The notes below the pieces were generated by a model, which saw only the letters and a list, made by a program, of their open reading frames with translations, had not been told where the DNA came from and searched no databases. 64,000 bases of DNA from assembly GCA_002320285.1 (NCBI GenBank), contig DCKE01000005.1:169084-233083 (forward strand), given 5' to 3'. This document shows, piece after piece, positions 1 to 8,519 of this stretch. How positions within the stretch are numbered: the first letter of the stretch is position 1; every line of letters starts with the position of its first letter. The translations under genes and the position numbers were made by a program. The stretch is from Flavobacteriaceae bacterium UBA1682 (GTDB lineage: Bacteria > Bacteroidota > Bacteroidia > Flavobacteriales > Flavobacteriaceae).

Positions 1-1
1 T

Positions 2-736
2 ACTGAACTTAAACCGGGCGTAACGACTCTAGAGTTAGATAAAATGGCGGAAGCGTTTATTCGCGATCACGGTGCAATTCCAGGTTTCCTAGGATTGTAT
101 GACTGCCCTTCAACCCTATTAACCAGTGTCAATGAACAAATCGTTCACGGTTTGCCGACGAATCGTCCCATTCAAGAAGGCGACATCGTATCGGTAGACT
201 GCGGTGCTATTATGAATGGTTTCTATGGAGATCATGCTTACACCTTTGAAATCGGTGAAGTAGCTCCGGAGGTTAAAAAACTGTTACAAATCACAAAAGA
301 GTCCCTTTACGTAGGTATTCGCGAATTCCGTATTGGCAATCGCGTTGAAGATGTTGGAAGTGCTATTCAACGCTATACAGAAGCCGAAGGTTACGGTGTG
401 GTTCGCGAATTAGTGGGTCATGGATTGGGGCGCAAAATGCACGAAGGTCCAGAAATGCCTAACTACGGAAAAAGAGGTAAAGGAAAAAAATTCCAAGAAG
501 GAATGACCGTTGCCATCGAACCGATGATTAACCTCGGAACTAAAAATATCAAACAATTAAAAGACGGTTGGACTATAGTAACTAGAGACGGGAAACCAAG
601 CGCTCACTTTGAGCACGATGTTGCCTTAGTCAATGGCAAACCGGAATTGCTTTCTACTTTTGCCTATATCTATCAAGCTTTGGGAATCACCAGCAACGAA
701 GAAGACGAATTTAGAGCCATCCCTTTAGTTCTATAA
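2..736 (+). CDS. map: Methionine aminopeptidase, type I (5' end outside window)
   Basis: Removes the initiator methionine from nascent proteins in the cytosol, using two metal ions. The reading frame is open to the left edge: codons before the first ATG at 44 read TELKPGVTTLELDK, a normal internal stretch of this family, so the true start lies upstream of the window and the ATG at 44 is internal. The five metal ligands of the pita-bread fold are visible in order: Asp in VDCGAIMNG, Asp in FYGDHAY, His in VGHGLGR, Glu in AIEPMINLG and Glu in HFEHDVALV. The C-terminus is complete. The next gene starts 7 nt after the stop, so the two are probably co-transcribed. Identification is secure; only the N-terminus is missing. 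Confidence 0.95.
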   Translation, partial: TELKPGVTTLELDKMAEAFIRDHGAIPGFLGLYDCPSTLLTSVNEQIVHGLPTNRPIQEGDIVSVDCGAIMNGFYGDHAYTFEIGEVAPEVKKLLQITKESLYVGIREFRIGNRVEDVGSAIQRYTEAEGYGVVRELVGHGLGRKMHEGPEMPNYGKRGKGKKFQEGMTVAIEPMINLGTKNIKQLKDGWTIVTRDGKPSAHFEHDVALVNGKPELLSTFAYIYQALGITSNEEDEFRAIPLVL

Positions 737-743
737 ATCACCG

Positions 744-1517
744 ATGAAAAGCATTTTCAAAAGTATACTGAATACCATACCTCGACCGATACTCATTCGG
801 TTGAGTTATGTTGTTCGACCCATTTTAGCATTGTATTTAAAAGGTGATCGTTATACAGATCCGATTGATGGAAAAAGTTTCCGAACTTTTCTACCCTATG
901 GATACGCGACCCAACGTCAAAATGTATTATCACCGAGCACCCTATCGCTGGAACGTCATCGGCTTTTGTGGTTGTACCTGAATCGGGAAACCGACTTTTT
1001 TACCGCACCAAAAAAAGTACTGCACTTCGCTCCTGAGCAAGCGTTCTACAAGCGATTTAGAAAACAGGCCAATTTAGAATATATCACCACCGATCTAGAA
1101 TCTCCTTTGGCAGATGTCAAAGCCGATATCTGCAACCTACCTTTCGAAAGCGATGCTTTTGATGTCATTTTGTGCAATCACGTATTGGAACACATTCCAG
1201 ATGATACTCAGGCAATGAGAGAGCTGTTTCGCGTCTTAAAACCCGGAGGCATGGGAATCTTTCAAATTCCGCAAGACCTTAGCCGCTCCAGTACTTTTGA
1301 AGACAACAGCATAACAGATCGTCAAGAACGCGCTCGTGTTTTTGGTCAATACGACCACGTTCGCATTTATGGCAGAGATTACTTTGACAAACTGCGCTCC
1401 ATCGGTTTTACAGTTCAGGAAGTAGACTATACCGCTCTATTGAGCACCGATGAAATCGACAGATATTGTCTGGCTCCCGGAGAAATCATACCGGTTTGTT
1501 TTAAACCCGAAAAATAA
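744..1517 (+). CDS. Class I SAM-dependent methyltransferase
   Basis: A 257-residue protein of the Methyltransf_11 type. The N-terminal ~90 residues are basic and without a recognisable domain. The methyltransferase core follows: a divergent motif I (VLHFAPEQAF, lacking the usual GxGxG), an acidic residue after the second strand (ITTDLES), then FDVILCNHVLEHIPDD and LKPGG, the usual motif IV and V region. The substrate cannot be read from the sequence. It lies 7 nt after map and probably shares its transcript. Related proteins in Flavobacteria sit in the same place, but this is recalled context and was not tested. The family call is firm; the specific function is unknown. Confidence 0.85.
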   Translation: MKSIFKSILNTIPRPILIRLSYVVRPILALYLKGDRYTDPIDGKSFRTFLPYGYATQRQNVLSPSTLSLERHRLLWLYLNRETDFFTAPKKVLHFAPEQAFYKRFRKQANLEYITTDLESPLADVKADICNLPFESDAFDVILCNHVLEHIPDDTQAMRELFRVLKPGGMGIFQIPQDLSRSSTFEDNSITDRQERARVFGQYDHVRIYGRDYFDKLRSIGFTVQEVDYTALLSTDEIDRYCLAPGEIIPVCFKPEK

Positions 1518-1553
1518 TTTAGCAAAATCTAATTTTCTGCTGCATTTCTATTT

Positions 1554-1581
1554 TTGAATCGCAACAATTAGTCTATATTTG
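1554..1581 (+). promoter_or_regulatory. Bacteroidota-type promoter of the T9SS plug-family gene
   Basis: TTG at 1554-1556, a 17-nt spacer and TATATTTG at 1574-1581 match the primary sigma factor consensus of Bacteroidota (TTG, 17-23 nt, TAnnTTTG). Transcription would start near 1588, about 24 nt before the ATG at 1612. Confidence 0.65.
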
Positions 1582-1611
1582 TGACTATTATTCGCTTTAA
1601 ATCAAGGTTCT

Positions 1612-2865
1612 ATGTTATATTCCAAAATCAAAATAAGCCTATTAGCCCTAATTGTTTTTAGCATTCAAGCCCAAGGACAAAACAACATACAAGAAAAAAC
1701 ATCCAATTATATCAAATCTGCTGCGTTTATGAAAAACAATCAAGCAGTGGTCCCGTTTTTTCGACTGGGTTCTTCCATTAATTTTGAATTTGATGATTTG
1801 CTGGCCGGAGAATCTGATTACTATTATAACATCACCCAATACAACTATGATTGGAGCCCGTCACAATTGAGCAAAATCGATTATTTGGACGGTATGGACG
1901 ACCAACGTATTGCTTCGTATGCCAATTCATTCAACACCTTACAGTTATACTCTCACTACAATCTGACTATTCCCAATTCGAAATACAACATCCTCAAAAG
2001 CGGTAATTACGTACTGGAAATCACCAACCGATCAGAGGAAGTAATCGTGCGTAGGAAATTTATAGTTTATGAAGAACTGGTCAACGTACCGGTAGTGATC
2101 AAAAGATCGCGTGATTTGGGAACTTTTACCAGCAAACAAAATGTTGACTTCACCATTAAACTGGGCGAACAGACCTATCAAAACCCGGTACAAAACATTA
2201 AGGTTTATATTTTTCAAAACGGACAATGGGCCACTTCTATCTCGAGAATCAAACCCCAATACACTATCGGTACGGATTTAATTTACAAATACAATAAGGA
2301 AACTCAATTTTGGGCTGGTAATGAATTTCTGAATTTTGACAACAAAGACATTCGAGGCACGAACAACATGATTGGACAGGTTACGGCAGATGAAATCTAT
2401 AACAGCCACCTCTACCCGAATCTTCCTAGAGCCAACAAACCCTATACTTTTTTCCCAGACATCAACGGCAGTTTTTATCCGCGCAACATCAACCGGGACA
2501 ACGCCAGCATAGAAGCAGATTACACTTGGGTCTATTTTACCCTGGTTAGCCCTGAAGCTTTTGGTAAAAAACAAATCTACATCACCGGTATGTTTAACAA
2601 TTACGAATTTACATCCGATAATTTAATGAGCTACAACGCCGAAACCCAAGCGTACGAAAAAGCATTATTGATCAAACAAGGTTTCACCAACTTCCAATAC
2701 ACTACGGTCAGCAACCAACGCATTGACTTAGAAGACCCTGTAGACGGTAACTTTGCGGAAACCGAAAATCAATATCAAGTTCTGGTATATTATCGCGGCA
2801 ACAACGATTTATACGATCGCGTTATTGGAATTGGCGAAGGAAACTCTGAAAACATAATATATTAA
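1612..2865 (+). CDS. Type IX secretion system plug-family protein (DUF5103)
   Basis: A 417-residue exported protein. The first ~22 residues form a signal peptide ending in QAQGQ. The rest fits the DUF5103 family: a conserved SNFEFDDLL-like region near residue 60, aromatic-rich strands such as YYYNITQYNYDWSPSQL, and a C-terminal domain beginning near residue 300 (DYTWVYFTLVSPEAFG). DUF5103 proteins are known as the periplasmic plug that closes the SprA translocon of the type IX secretion system when no PorV-bound substrate is present. That fits this genome, which codes for T9SS-exported proteins at 21-27 kb. It has its own promoter and is followed by a separate promoter for apaG. The assignment rests on recalled family features. 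Confidence 0.75.
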   Translation: MLYSKIKISLLALIVFSIQAQGQNNIQEKTSNYIKSAAFMKNNQAVVPFFRLGSSINFEFDDLLAGESDYYYNITQYNYDWSPSQLSKIDYLDGMDDQRIASYANSFNTLQLYSHYNLTIPNSKYNILKSGNYVLEITNRSEEVIVRRKFIVYEELVNVPVVIKRSRDLGTFTSKQNVDFTIKLGEQTYQNPVQNIKVYIFQNGQWATSISRIKPQYTIGTDLIYKYNKETQFWAGNEFLNFDNKDIRGTNNMIGQVTADEIYNSHLYPNLPRANKPYTFFPDINGSFYPRNINRDNASIEADYTWVYFTLVSPEAFGKKQIYITGMFNNYEFTSDNLMSYNAETQAYEKALLIKQGFTNFQYTTVSNQRIDLEDPVDGNFAETENQYQVLVYYRGNNDLYDRVIGIGEGNSENIIY

Positions 2866-2873
2866 TTTTTTAA

Positions 2874-2904
2874 TTGGCTCGTAATTAATAATTTGCTACT
2901 TTTG
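2874..2904 (+). promoter_or_regulatory. Bacteroidota-type promoter of apaG
   Basis: TTG at 2874-2876, a 20-nt spacer and TACTTTTG at 2897-2904. The predicted transcript start is about 25 nt before the ATG at 2934. Confidence 0.6.
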
Positions 2905-2933
2905 GATAGTTCTACTTTTCAAAATCTATAATT

Positions 2934-3320
2934 ATGGTTTCTCAAATTACTAAAGGAATTAAAATTTCCGTAAAGACTGATTTTGAAGGCACGTATTTCA
3001 AAAACCACAAAATTCATTTTGCCTTCAGCTACGAAATCACCATCGAAAATCAAAGCAAGGATTCGGTGCAATTGCACTCGCGTCATTGGGAGATTTTTGA
3101 TGCGTTAAACGATATGGAAAAAGTAGATGGAGAGGGAGTTATAGGAAAAAAACCGGTATTAAAACCCGGTGAATCTCACCGCTATTCTTCGGGTTGTTTG
3201 TTAACCTCCCCCTTTGGAGCGATGCGCGGTTTTTATGGTATGATCAATTTTACCACCACGCGTTCTTTTAAAGTATACATCCCTACTTTCCGCTTAAGTG
3301 CCCCATTTGCACTTAATTAA
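2934..3320 (+). CDS. apaG: ApaG-domain protein (Co2+/Mg2+ efflux protein family)
   Basis: A 128-residue single-domain protein of typical ApaG length. It has the fibronectin-III-like ApaG fold signature: the FAFSYEITIENQSKDSVQL strand, RHWEIFDALN, the VDGEGVIGKKPVLKPGE turn with glycine-rich GxGVxGxxPxLxPG, and a GAMRGFYGM segment near the C-terminus. The bacterial protein has been linked genetically to Co2+ resistance and Mg2+ efflux; its biochemical role is not settled. It has its own promoter just upstream and is not in an operon with pruA, which follows after 112 nt with its own -7 element. Confidence 0.9.
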   Translation: MVSQITKGIKISVKTDFEGTYFKNHKIHFAFSYEITIENQSKDSVQLHSRHWEIFDALNDMEKVDGEGVIGKKPVLKPGESHRYSSGCLLTSPFGAMRGFYGMINFTTTRSFKVYIPTFRLSAPFALN

Positions 3321-3387
3321 AGTAACACACCAACCTGCTTCTTCAGAGAAATACTTAAGAATACCGACCTCTTTGAGTTAAAAATCG

Positions 3388-3395
3388 TACCTTTG
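3388..3395 (+). promoter_or_regulatory. Candidate -7 element for pruA
   Basis: TACCTTTG fits TAnnTTTG. No TTG lies at the expected spacing, since the nearest is only 12 nt upstream. The call rests on the -7 box and its position 37 nt before the ATG. Confidence 0.4.
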
Positions 3396-3432
3396 CATTC
3401 TATATTATTAATACTATTAAATTTATTATCAT

Positions 3433-5058
3433 ATGCCTAAAGGAATTTATAATGTTCCAAAAGCATTTAACGAACCCGTTAAATCATATGCTCCAGGAAC
3501 TAAAGAAAGAGATGCAGTTTTAGAATCATTCACGGAACAATATAACCAACAGGTAGATATTCCTCTATTTATTGGAAGTGAACAAATCAAAACGGGCAAA
3601 ACCAAAACACTTCACCCTCCATTCGATCATAAGCACCTTTTAGGTCAATACCATTTAGCTGAAAAAAGCCATGTTGAGAAAGCGATTTCTACGGCTTTGG
3701 AAGCGCGTAAAAATTGGTCTGAAATGCCTTGGGAGCACCGTGCTTCAATCTTCTTAAAAGCTGCTGAATTACTTGCTGGTCCATACCGTGCAAAAATCAA
3801 TGCCGCCACGATGATTGCTCAAGCTAAAACGATGCACCAAGCTGAGATTGACGCGGCTTGTGAGTTTATTGATTTCTTGCGTTTTAACGTGGAATTCATG
3901 ACTCAGATCTATTCGGAACAACCTACTTCTACCGATGGGGTTTGGAACCGTTTAGAACACCGTCCATTGGAAGGATTTGTATACGCTATTACTCCTTTTA
4001 ACTTTACTGCTATTTCAGGTAACCTACCGGCATCTGTAGCAATGATGGGGAATGTTGTTGTTTGGAAACCAAGCGCAACTCAAATTTTCTCTGCGAATGT
4101 AATCGTTGAAGTTTTCAAAAAAGCAGGTCTTCCAGACGGCGTAATCAACGTGATTTACGGTGATTCAGCTATGATTACGGATACTTTATTAGCTAGCCCT
4201 GATTTCGCTGGTATCCACTTTACCGGTTCAACTTCTGTTTTCAACAGTATGTGGACTAAAATTGGACAAAACATCAACAACTACAAGACATACCCAAGAA
4301 TCGTTGGAGAAACTGGTGGAAAAGACTTCGTAGTAGCACACCCTTCTTCTGATCCAATCGAAGTAGCTGTCGCTTTAACAAGAGGTTCTTTTGAATACCA
4401 AGGACAAAAATGTTCTGCCGCTTCAAGAGCGTATATTCCCGCTTCACTTTGGGGTGCTGTAAAAGAGAAAATGACTCAGGACCTGGCTACCATCAAAATG
4501 GGAACACCACAAGATCCAACTAATTTTGTCTCTTCAGTAATCTCGGAAAGCTCTTTCGACAAATTGGCTTCCTTCATTGAACAAGCTAAGAAAGACAGCG
4601 ATGCCGAAGTAATCTTAGGAGGTAAGTATGACAAATCTGTTGGATACTTTATTGAGCCAACCGTAATTTTGACTACTAACCCACATTACGAAACTTTAAA
4701 AACAGAGCTTTTCGGACCGGTATTAACCATCTACGTTTACGAAGATGCGAAATGGGAAGAAACCCTTAAATTAGTAGACAGTACTTCTGCTTACGCCTTG
4801 ACAGGAGCTATCTTCAGTCAAGATCGTTACGCGATTGTTCAAGCGACTAAAGCCTTGAGCAATGCAGCAGGAAACTTCTATATCAACGACAAACCTACGG
4901 GTGCTGTAGTTGGACAACAGCCTTTTGGTGGAGCAAGAGCTTCGGGAACCAATGATAAAGCTGGATCTATTTTAAATCTAATCCGTTGGGTATCTCCTAG
5001 AACGATCAAAGAGACTTTTATCCCAGCAACTGACTATAAATATCCTTTCTTAGGATAA
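3433..5058 (+). CDS. pruA: L-glutamate gamma-semialdehyde dehydrogenase
   Basis: A 541-residue aldehyde dehydrogenase of the single-function P5C dehydrogenase type. It oxidises glutamate semialdehyde, formed from proline, to glutamate with NAD+. The Rossmann region AITPFNFTAISGNLPA, the catalytic general base Glu in VGETGGKDFVV and the nucleophile Cys in YQGQKCSAASRAY are all present. The C-terminal GQQPFGGARASGTNDKAG motif is diagnostic for this branch. The length matches monofunctional bacterial and mitochondrial enzymes, so proline dehydrogenase must be coded elsewhere. The gene stands alone: a -7 promoter box precedes it and a strong hairpin terminator follows 10 nt after the stop. Confidence 0.95.
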   Translation: MPKGIYNVPKAFNEPVKSYAPGTKERDAVLESFTEQYNQQVDIPLFIGSEQIKTGKTKTLHPPFDHKHLLGQYHLAEKSHVEKAISTALEARKNWSEMPWEHRASIFLKAAELLAGPYRAKINAATMIAQAKTMHQAEIDAACEFIDFLRFNVEFMTQIYSEQPTSTDGVWNRLEHRPLEGFVYAITPFNFTAISGNLPASVAMMGNVVVWKPSATQIFSANVIVEVFKKAGLPDGVINVIYGDSAMITDTLLASPDFAGIHFTGSTSVFNSMWTKIGQNINNYKTYPRIVGETGGKDFVVAHPSSDPIEVAVALTRGSFEYQGQKCSAASRAYIPASLWGAVKEKMTQDLATIKMGTPQDPTNFVSSVISESSFDKLASFIEQAKKDSDAEVILGGKYDKSVGYFIEPTVILTTNPHYETLKTELFGPVLTIYVYEDAKWEETLKLVDSTSAYALTGAIFSQDRYAIVQATKALSNAAGNFYINDKPTGAVVGQQPFGGARASGTNDKAGSILNLIRWVSPRTIKETFIPATDYKYPFLG

Positions 5059-5068
5059 AATTTTCCTT

Positions 5069-5100
5069 AACAGCTAGTTCTTCGAACTAGCTGTTATCTT
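5069..5100 (+). terminator. Hairpin terminator of pruA
   Basis: Perfect 12-bp arms at 5069-5080 and 5084-5095 (AACAGCTAGTTC and its complement) with a 3-nt loop, followed by a T-rich stretch. Confidence 0.75.
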
Positions 5101-5391
5101 TTATAAATCATTCAGACCCTATTGGTTATTTAGCGTCGATTTCACAGCGCCTTAACTTTCTCCTGTTTGTTTCCAACAAACGACCCGTTAATGCGCTTTC
5201 ACCAATTATTCAGTACTTTTTTATCACCACAATATGATTCCTAATTGTAGTGTAAAAAGCTATTTTATTTATTTCTCCTTTTAATTAACACATATATGCG
5301 GTTTTTTCAGTAATTTACATAAAAAACCACACATAAACCCGAGAAATTAAAAGTACTGGGTTATATCGTTTAATCTTTAAAAATATAACTC
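5101..5391. other. Intergenic region before the BCCT gene
   Basis: No gene was seen between the pruA terminator and the TTG start at 5392. The one structure noticed is an imperfect inverted repeat, arms about 5292-5307 and 5321-5335 (core GGTTTTTT / AAAAAACC, extended with G-U pairs). It would place a hairpin in the leader of the transporter mRNA. No recognised riboswitch was identified. Confidence 0.35.
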
Positions 5392-6987
5392 TTGTTAAAA
5401 AAACTCATCGAAAACAAAAAACTAGTCGTCAATCCTCCAGTTTTTTTCACGACAATTATCCTGATCACAGTCAGTTTAACCCTTTGTTTATTATTTTCAA
5501 AATCCATCGATCAATGGTTTGCCCAAACCCAGCTTTCGATAACGGAAAACCTCGGTTGGTTCCTAGTCATTGCTGTCAATATCATTTTGATATTCTGTGT
5601 TTATCTCGCCTTTAGCAAATTTAGTAAAATACGTTTGGGAGGCGATCAGGCAGAACCTGAATTCACCACGGCTTCGTGGTTTACCATGTTGTTTAGCGCA
5701 GGAATGGGAATTGGAATCATGTTCTATAGTGTGGCCGAACCCGTATCGCATTTTAGCGATGCTCCACGTCCAGCGGGTGATGCCGTTCAAACCGCGATAC
5801 AAGCGATGAACTTCACCAGTCTTCACTGGGGGTTTCACGCCTGGGCGATTTATGCCATCGTCGGACTAGCCTTAGCTTTTTTCTCGTTTAACAGAAACCT
5901 ACCCATGTCGTTTCGCTCTTTGTTCTATCCGTTTTGGGGAGAAAAAATACACGGATGGCGCGGACACAGCATTGATATACTTTCCGCATTAGCTACGATC
6001 TTTGGACTATCCACCTCACTCGGATTGGGCGTTTCGCAAATCAGTGCGGGTTTTACTTTTTTATTCGGTTGGGAAATCTCACCACTGATCCAATCCATCA
6101 TGATTTTGGTTGTCATATCCTTTGCCACCATATCGGTTGTATCGGGATTAAATCGCGGTGTTAAACTACTCAGCACCGGTAATATGATTTTAGCACTGAT
6201 ACTGATGTCATTGATATTTATACTCGGTCCGACCTTGTTTATCCTTAAAGGTTATATTCAAAACACCGGATCTTATCTGGCGAACTTTATAGACATCAGC
6301 ACTTGGAACGACACCTTTAGCAATAGCGGATGGCAAAACCGCTGGACCATATTTTATTGGGCCTGGTGGATTGCCTGGTCGCCTTTTGTCGGTAGCTTTA
6401 TCGCCATCATCTCCAAAGGACGTACCGTAAAAGAATTTATTCTTGGCGTACTAATCATACCGTCGTTAGTAACCCTTTTATGGATGAATATCTTTGGTGG
6501 AACCGCCTTACACTTTATACTTGAGGGCGATCTGACTATGATATCTGCAGTAAAAGACGATATGTCAACGGCACTCTTTGTGTTTCTAGAAAATTTCCCA
6601 TTCACACGTTTTCTATCTGTTCTAGCTCTTATCCTAATTTTCGTATTTTTCATTACCTCATCAGATTCCGGCTCCTTAGTCGTCAACGGAATTACATCTG
6701 GAAATGCTGAGTACACTCCGGTATGGCAACGAATATTTTGGTCGTTCCTACAGGGTTTTATCGCAATTATCTTACTGTGGGGAGGCGGACTTAACGCCTT
6801 ACAAACCGCGGTGATCATAACCGGTATTCCCTTTGCTGTAATCATACTAATTATGTGTTATAGCCTGCACAAAGGTCTTAACGAAGAACTGCAACGACAA
6901 AACAAACAATTAAAATCGAAACAAGAGCGCAGTTATAAAGACATTATCTCTGAACTGATTGACGAACAAAATAATAACGACATATAA
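5392..6987 (+). CDS. BCCT-family osmolyte transporter (betaine/carnitine/choline type)
   Basis: A 531-residue inner-membrane symporter, about 12 hydrophobic segments. It imports quaternary ammonium compounds such as glycine betaine as osmoprotectants or nutrients. Family hallmarks are GMGIGIMFYSVAEP in TM3 (glycine-rich, Na+/betaine region) and the BCCT signature RWTIFYWAWWIAWSPFVG in TM8 with its aromatic box tryptophans. The short charged C-terminal tail could sense osmolarity, as in BetP. The start is TTG at 5392: an in-frame stop ends at 5388 and no ATG occurs before the conserved core. The stop overlaps the ATG of the next gene by one base, so the two are translationally coupled. The exact substrate is unknown. 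Confidence 0.88.
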   Translation: MLKKLIENKKLVVNPPVFFTTIILITVSLTLCLLFSKSIDQWFAQTQLSITENLGWFLVIAVNIILIFCVYLAFSKFSKIRLGGDQAEPEFTTASWFTMLFSAGMGIGIMFYSVAEPVSHFSDAPRPAGDAVQTAIQAMNFTSLHWGFHAWAIYAIVGLALAFFSFNRNLPMSFRSLFYPFWGEKIHGWRGHSIDILSALATIFGLSTSLGLGVSQISAGFTFLFGWEISPLIQSIMILVVISFATISVVSGLNRGVKLLSTGNMILALILMSLIFILGPTLFILKGYIQNTGSYLANFIDISTWNDTFSNSGWQNRWTIFYWAWWIAWSPFVGSFIAIISKGRTVKEFILGVLIIPSLVTLLWMNIFGGTALHFILEGDLTMISAVKDDMSTALFVFLENFPFTRFLSVLALILIFVFFITSSDSGSLVVNGITSGNAEYTPVWQRIFWSFLQGFIAIILLWGGGLNALQTAVIITGIPFAVIILIMCYSLHKGLNEELQRQNKQLKSKQERSYKDIISELIDEQNNNDI

Positions 6988-7856
6988 TGACTATAGATAA
7001 AAACAAAAAACTAAATTTATTGATAGGCTTAGATCTATCCAGCATGGATGCGTTCTTGATTGAATACGTTAAAATACTATATAAAATATTGACTGTGGAC
7101 AAGGTGGTCTACCTTCACAATCTAAAAGTAGGTGAATTACCGAAAGACTTTTTAACACCCGAGAATACCAATCGGATAACTAACCAAATCAGCAAACGTC
7201 TACAAGATCAAATACAAAGCTCCGAACCCGAATACGAGTTTGAAGTACGCGTAAAAATGGAAAACTATTCCGAACTGGCCTTTATGAATCTCTTTAAAAA
7301 TGAGCATTTTGATTTACTGGTATTGGGTAATAAACAGGGTTTTGTCGGCAACGGTGGACTCGCACAAAAGCTGATTCGCGTATTTCCTTCGGCGATTTTA
7401 ATGGTACCCGAAACCTACCGCAGTCCGTTGACCACCATTATTGATGCGATTGATTTTTCCAAATACACCGTTTCGATTATGAACTGGGCCGATCGATTTA
7501 AAAACAATTCTAAAGGTCAAAAAATCAATCATAAGGCCGTTTATATATCCAAATTCAATTGGGCTTTTTTACCGACCATCACGGCCAAAGGAATCAAAGA
7601 AGCTACCGATCTAGATATTGCAAAAAGACAAAAGGACTGGAATGAAAAATATGCGACCTATTCCGATATCGAAATAATAGCTGCAGGCGAAAAAAGTGTT
7701 CCCACTACCCTGCTCGAACAGAGCGAACGCCTACATGCCAATATCATGATACTCGGCGTTAAAGGTAGAACCGGTTTTAAAGATTTATTTCTAGGTAGTG
7801 TCGCCAATGATATCATCCAAAGACCGACCAATACTTGTCTGTTATTTGTAAAATAA
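6987..7856 (+). CDS. Tandem-domain universal stress protein (UspA family)
   Basis: A 289-residue cytosolic protein with two Usp domains. The first is about residues 8-150 (LLIGLDLSSMD at its start, ending AILMVPE) and the second about 155-289 (IIDAIDFSKY, ending TCLLFVK). The second keeps the ATP-binding type loop GVKGRTGFKDLFLGS (G-2x-G-9x-GS); the first has only a degenerate version. Its ATG overlaps the stop of the BCCT transporter gene (TAATG), so the two are coupled. USP domains fused to or coded beside transporters often act as regulators, so a role in controlling the osmolyte carrier is a reasonable inference. A hairpin terminator follows. Confidence 0.87.
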   Translation: MTIDKNKKLNLLIGLDLSSMDAFLIEYVKILYKILTVDKVVYLHNLKVGELPKDFLTPENTNRITNQISKRLQDQIQSSEPEYEFEVRVKMENYSELAFMNLFKNEHFDLLVLGNKQGFVGNGGLAQKLIRVFPSAILMVPETYRSPLTTIIDAIDFSKYTVSIMNWADRFKNNSKGQKINHKAVYISKFNWAFLPTITAKGIKEATDLDIAKRQKDWNEKYATYSDIEIIAAGEKSVPTTLLEQSERLHANIMILGVKGRTGFKDLFLGSVANDIIQRPTNTCLLFVK

Positions 7857-7870
7857 AACCTCAACTTTTA

Positions 7871-7906
7871 AAAAATGGTTTTGCTACGCGCAAAGCCATT
7901 TTTTTT
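7871..7906 (+). terminator. Terminator of the BCCT-USP operon
   Basis: Arms AATGGTTTTGC (7874-7884) and GCAAAGCCATT (7890-7900) pair with one G-U, with a 5-nt loop and a run of T at 7899-7906. Confidence 0.75.
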
Positions 7907-8239
7907 ATCCCTTAATGAATCACTTCGACACTTAAACAGTTAGAAATCGAAAGTGTATTTCGGTTATTTCAATACAAAGATTAAAATAATTCGCAGCTAT
8001 CCCCTCGAATCCTTTCGCATTGCTTCTATTAATCTCAAAATCCGTAGTTGAGAAAGATCTTAAATATACCTGTTTTGAGCAATCCATGGAACTGGATAAA
8101 AGCTGCCGACGAAGTTCCTATCAACACCATTATTATATAAAAACAGGATTAAAGCTCGAGAATCTCATTCCATTCTCCCATATAATTCCTTGCTACAATC
8201 AATTGTATATCTTATATTTATAATATAAACAACGGAATC
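7907..8239. other. Intergenic region without convincing gene
   Basis: About 330 nt between the terminator of the USP gene and the ATG at 8240. A 67-codon open frame at 8020-8223 starts with a non-ATG codon and has no recognisable composition or motif, so I do not call it. Nothing else was seen. Confidence 0.4.
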
Positions 8240-8458
8240 ATGGACGAAGATAAAAAACGAAAACACCATCAATGGCACAACGACCCTTCCAATTGGATAT
8301 GGGGCGTTTTCTATTACAATCGCGAGGACAAAAGAATATTCATCCCCAAGAGAATACCGGTAATGGGTTGGACGATCAATTTCGCAAACGCGGCTTCCAT
8401 CTTGGTTATGACAGCGATTGTTATTGCCGTTATAATCCTCATCGAAAATCTCAAGTAG
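8240..8458 (+). CDS. Small membrane protein with a DUF5808-like motif
   Basis: A 72-residue protein. Residues 1-20 are charged and His-rich. Then comes WGVFYYNREDKRIFIPKR followed by GWTINFANAAS, the pattern G-x-FYYN-x-xDxRIFVPKR-x-G-W-x-x-NFA of DUF5808-type small proteins. The C-terminal ~22 residues form one membrane helix (ILVMTAIVIAVIILI). The function is unknown. A second frame over the same region lacks such features and is a shadow. A weak hairpin at 8471-8491 may end the transcript. The conserved motif makes this a real gene rather than a chance ORF. Confidence 0.7.
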   Translation: MDEDKKRKHHQWHNDPSNWIWGVFYYNREDKRIFIPKRIPVMGWTINFANAASILVMTAIVIAVIILIENLK

Positions 8459-8470
8459 TTGTCAACGAAA

Positions 8471-8491
8471 TCCCCCCTTACAAAGGAGGGA
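8471..8491. terminator. Short hairpin between convergent genes
   Basis: TCCCCCCTT and AAGGAGGGA form nine pairs with one mismatch between the ends of the DUF5808-like gene and rsmG. No T-run follows, so terminator function is uncertain. Confidence 0.35.
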
Positions 8492-8519
8492 TCGGTATAT
8501 AAAGTAGTAGAAACGGCTA

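Noticed and set aside
5292..5336. Riboswitch before the BCCT gene
   Set aside because: Only a simple imperfect hairpin is visible; it matches no riboswitch core I know.
6354..6845. 163-codon minus-strand frame inside the BCCT gene
   Set aside because: Lies wholly inside a well-supported transporter gene; rich in Lys, Arg and Ile with no motif, the usual antisense shadow of membrane-protein DNA.
8020..8223. 67-codon plus-strand open frame
   Set aside because: Non-ATG start, no signal peptide, no domain, and an amino-acid make-up like translated AT-rich intergenic DNA.
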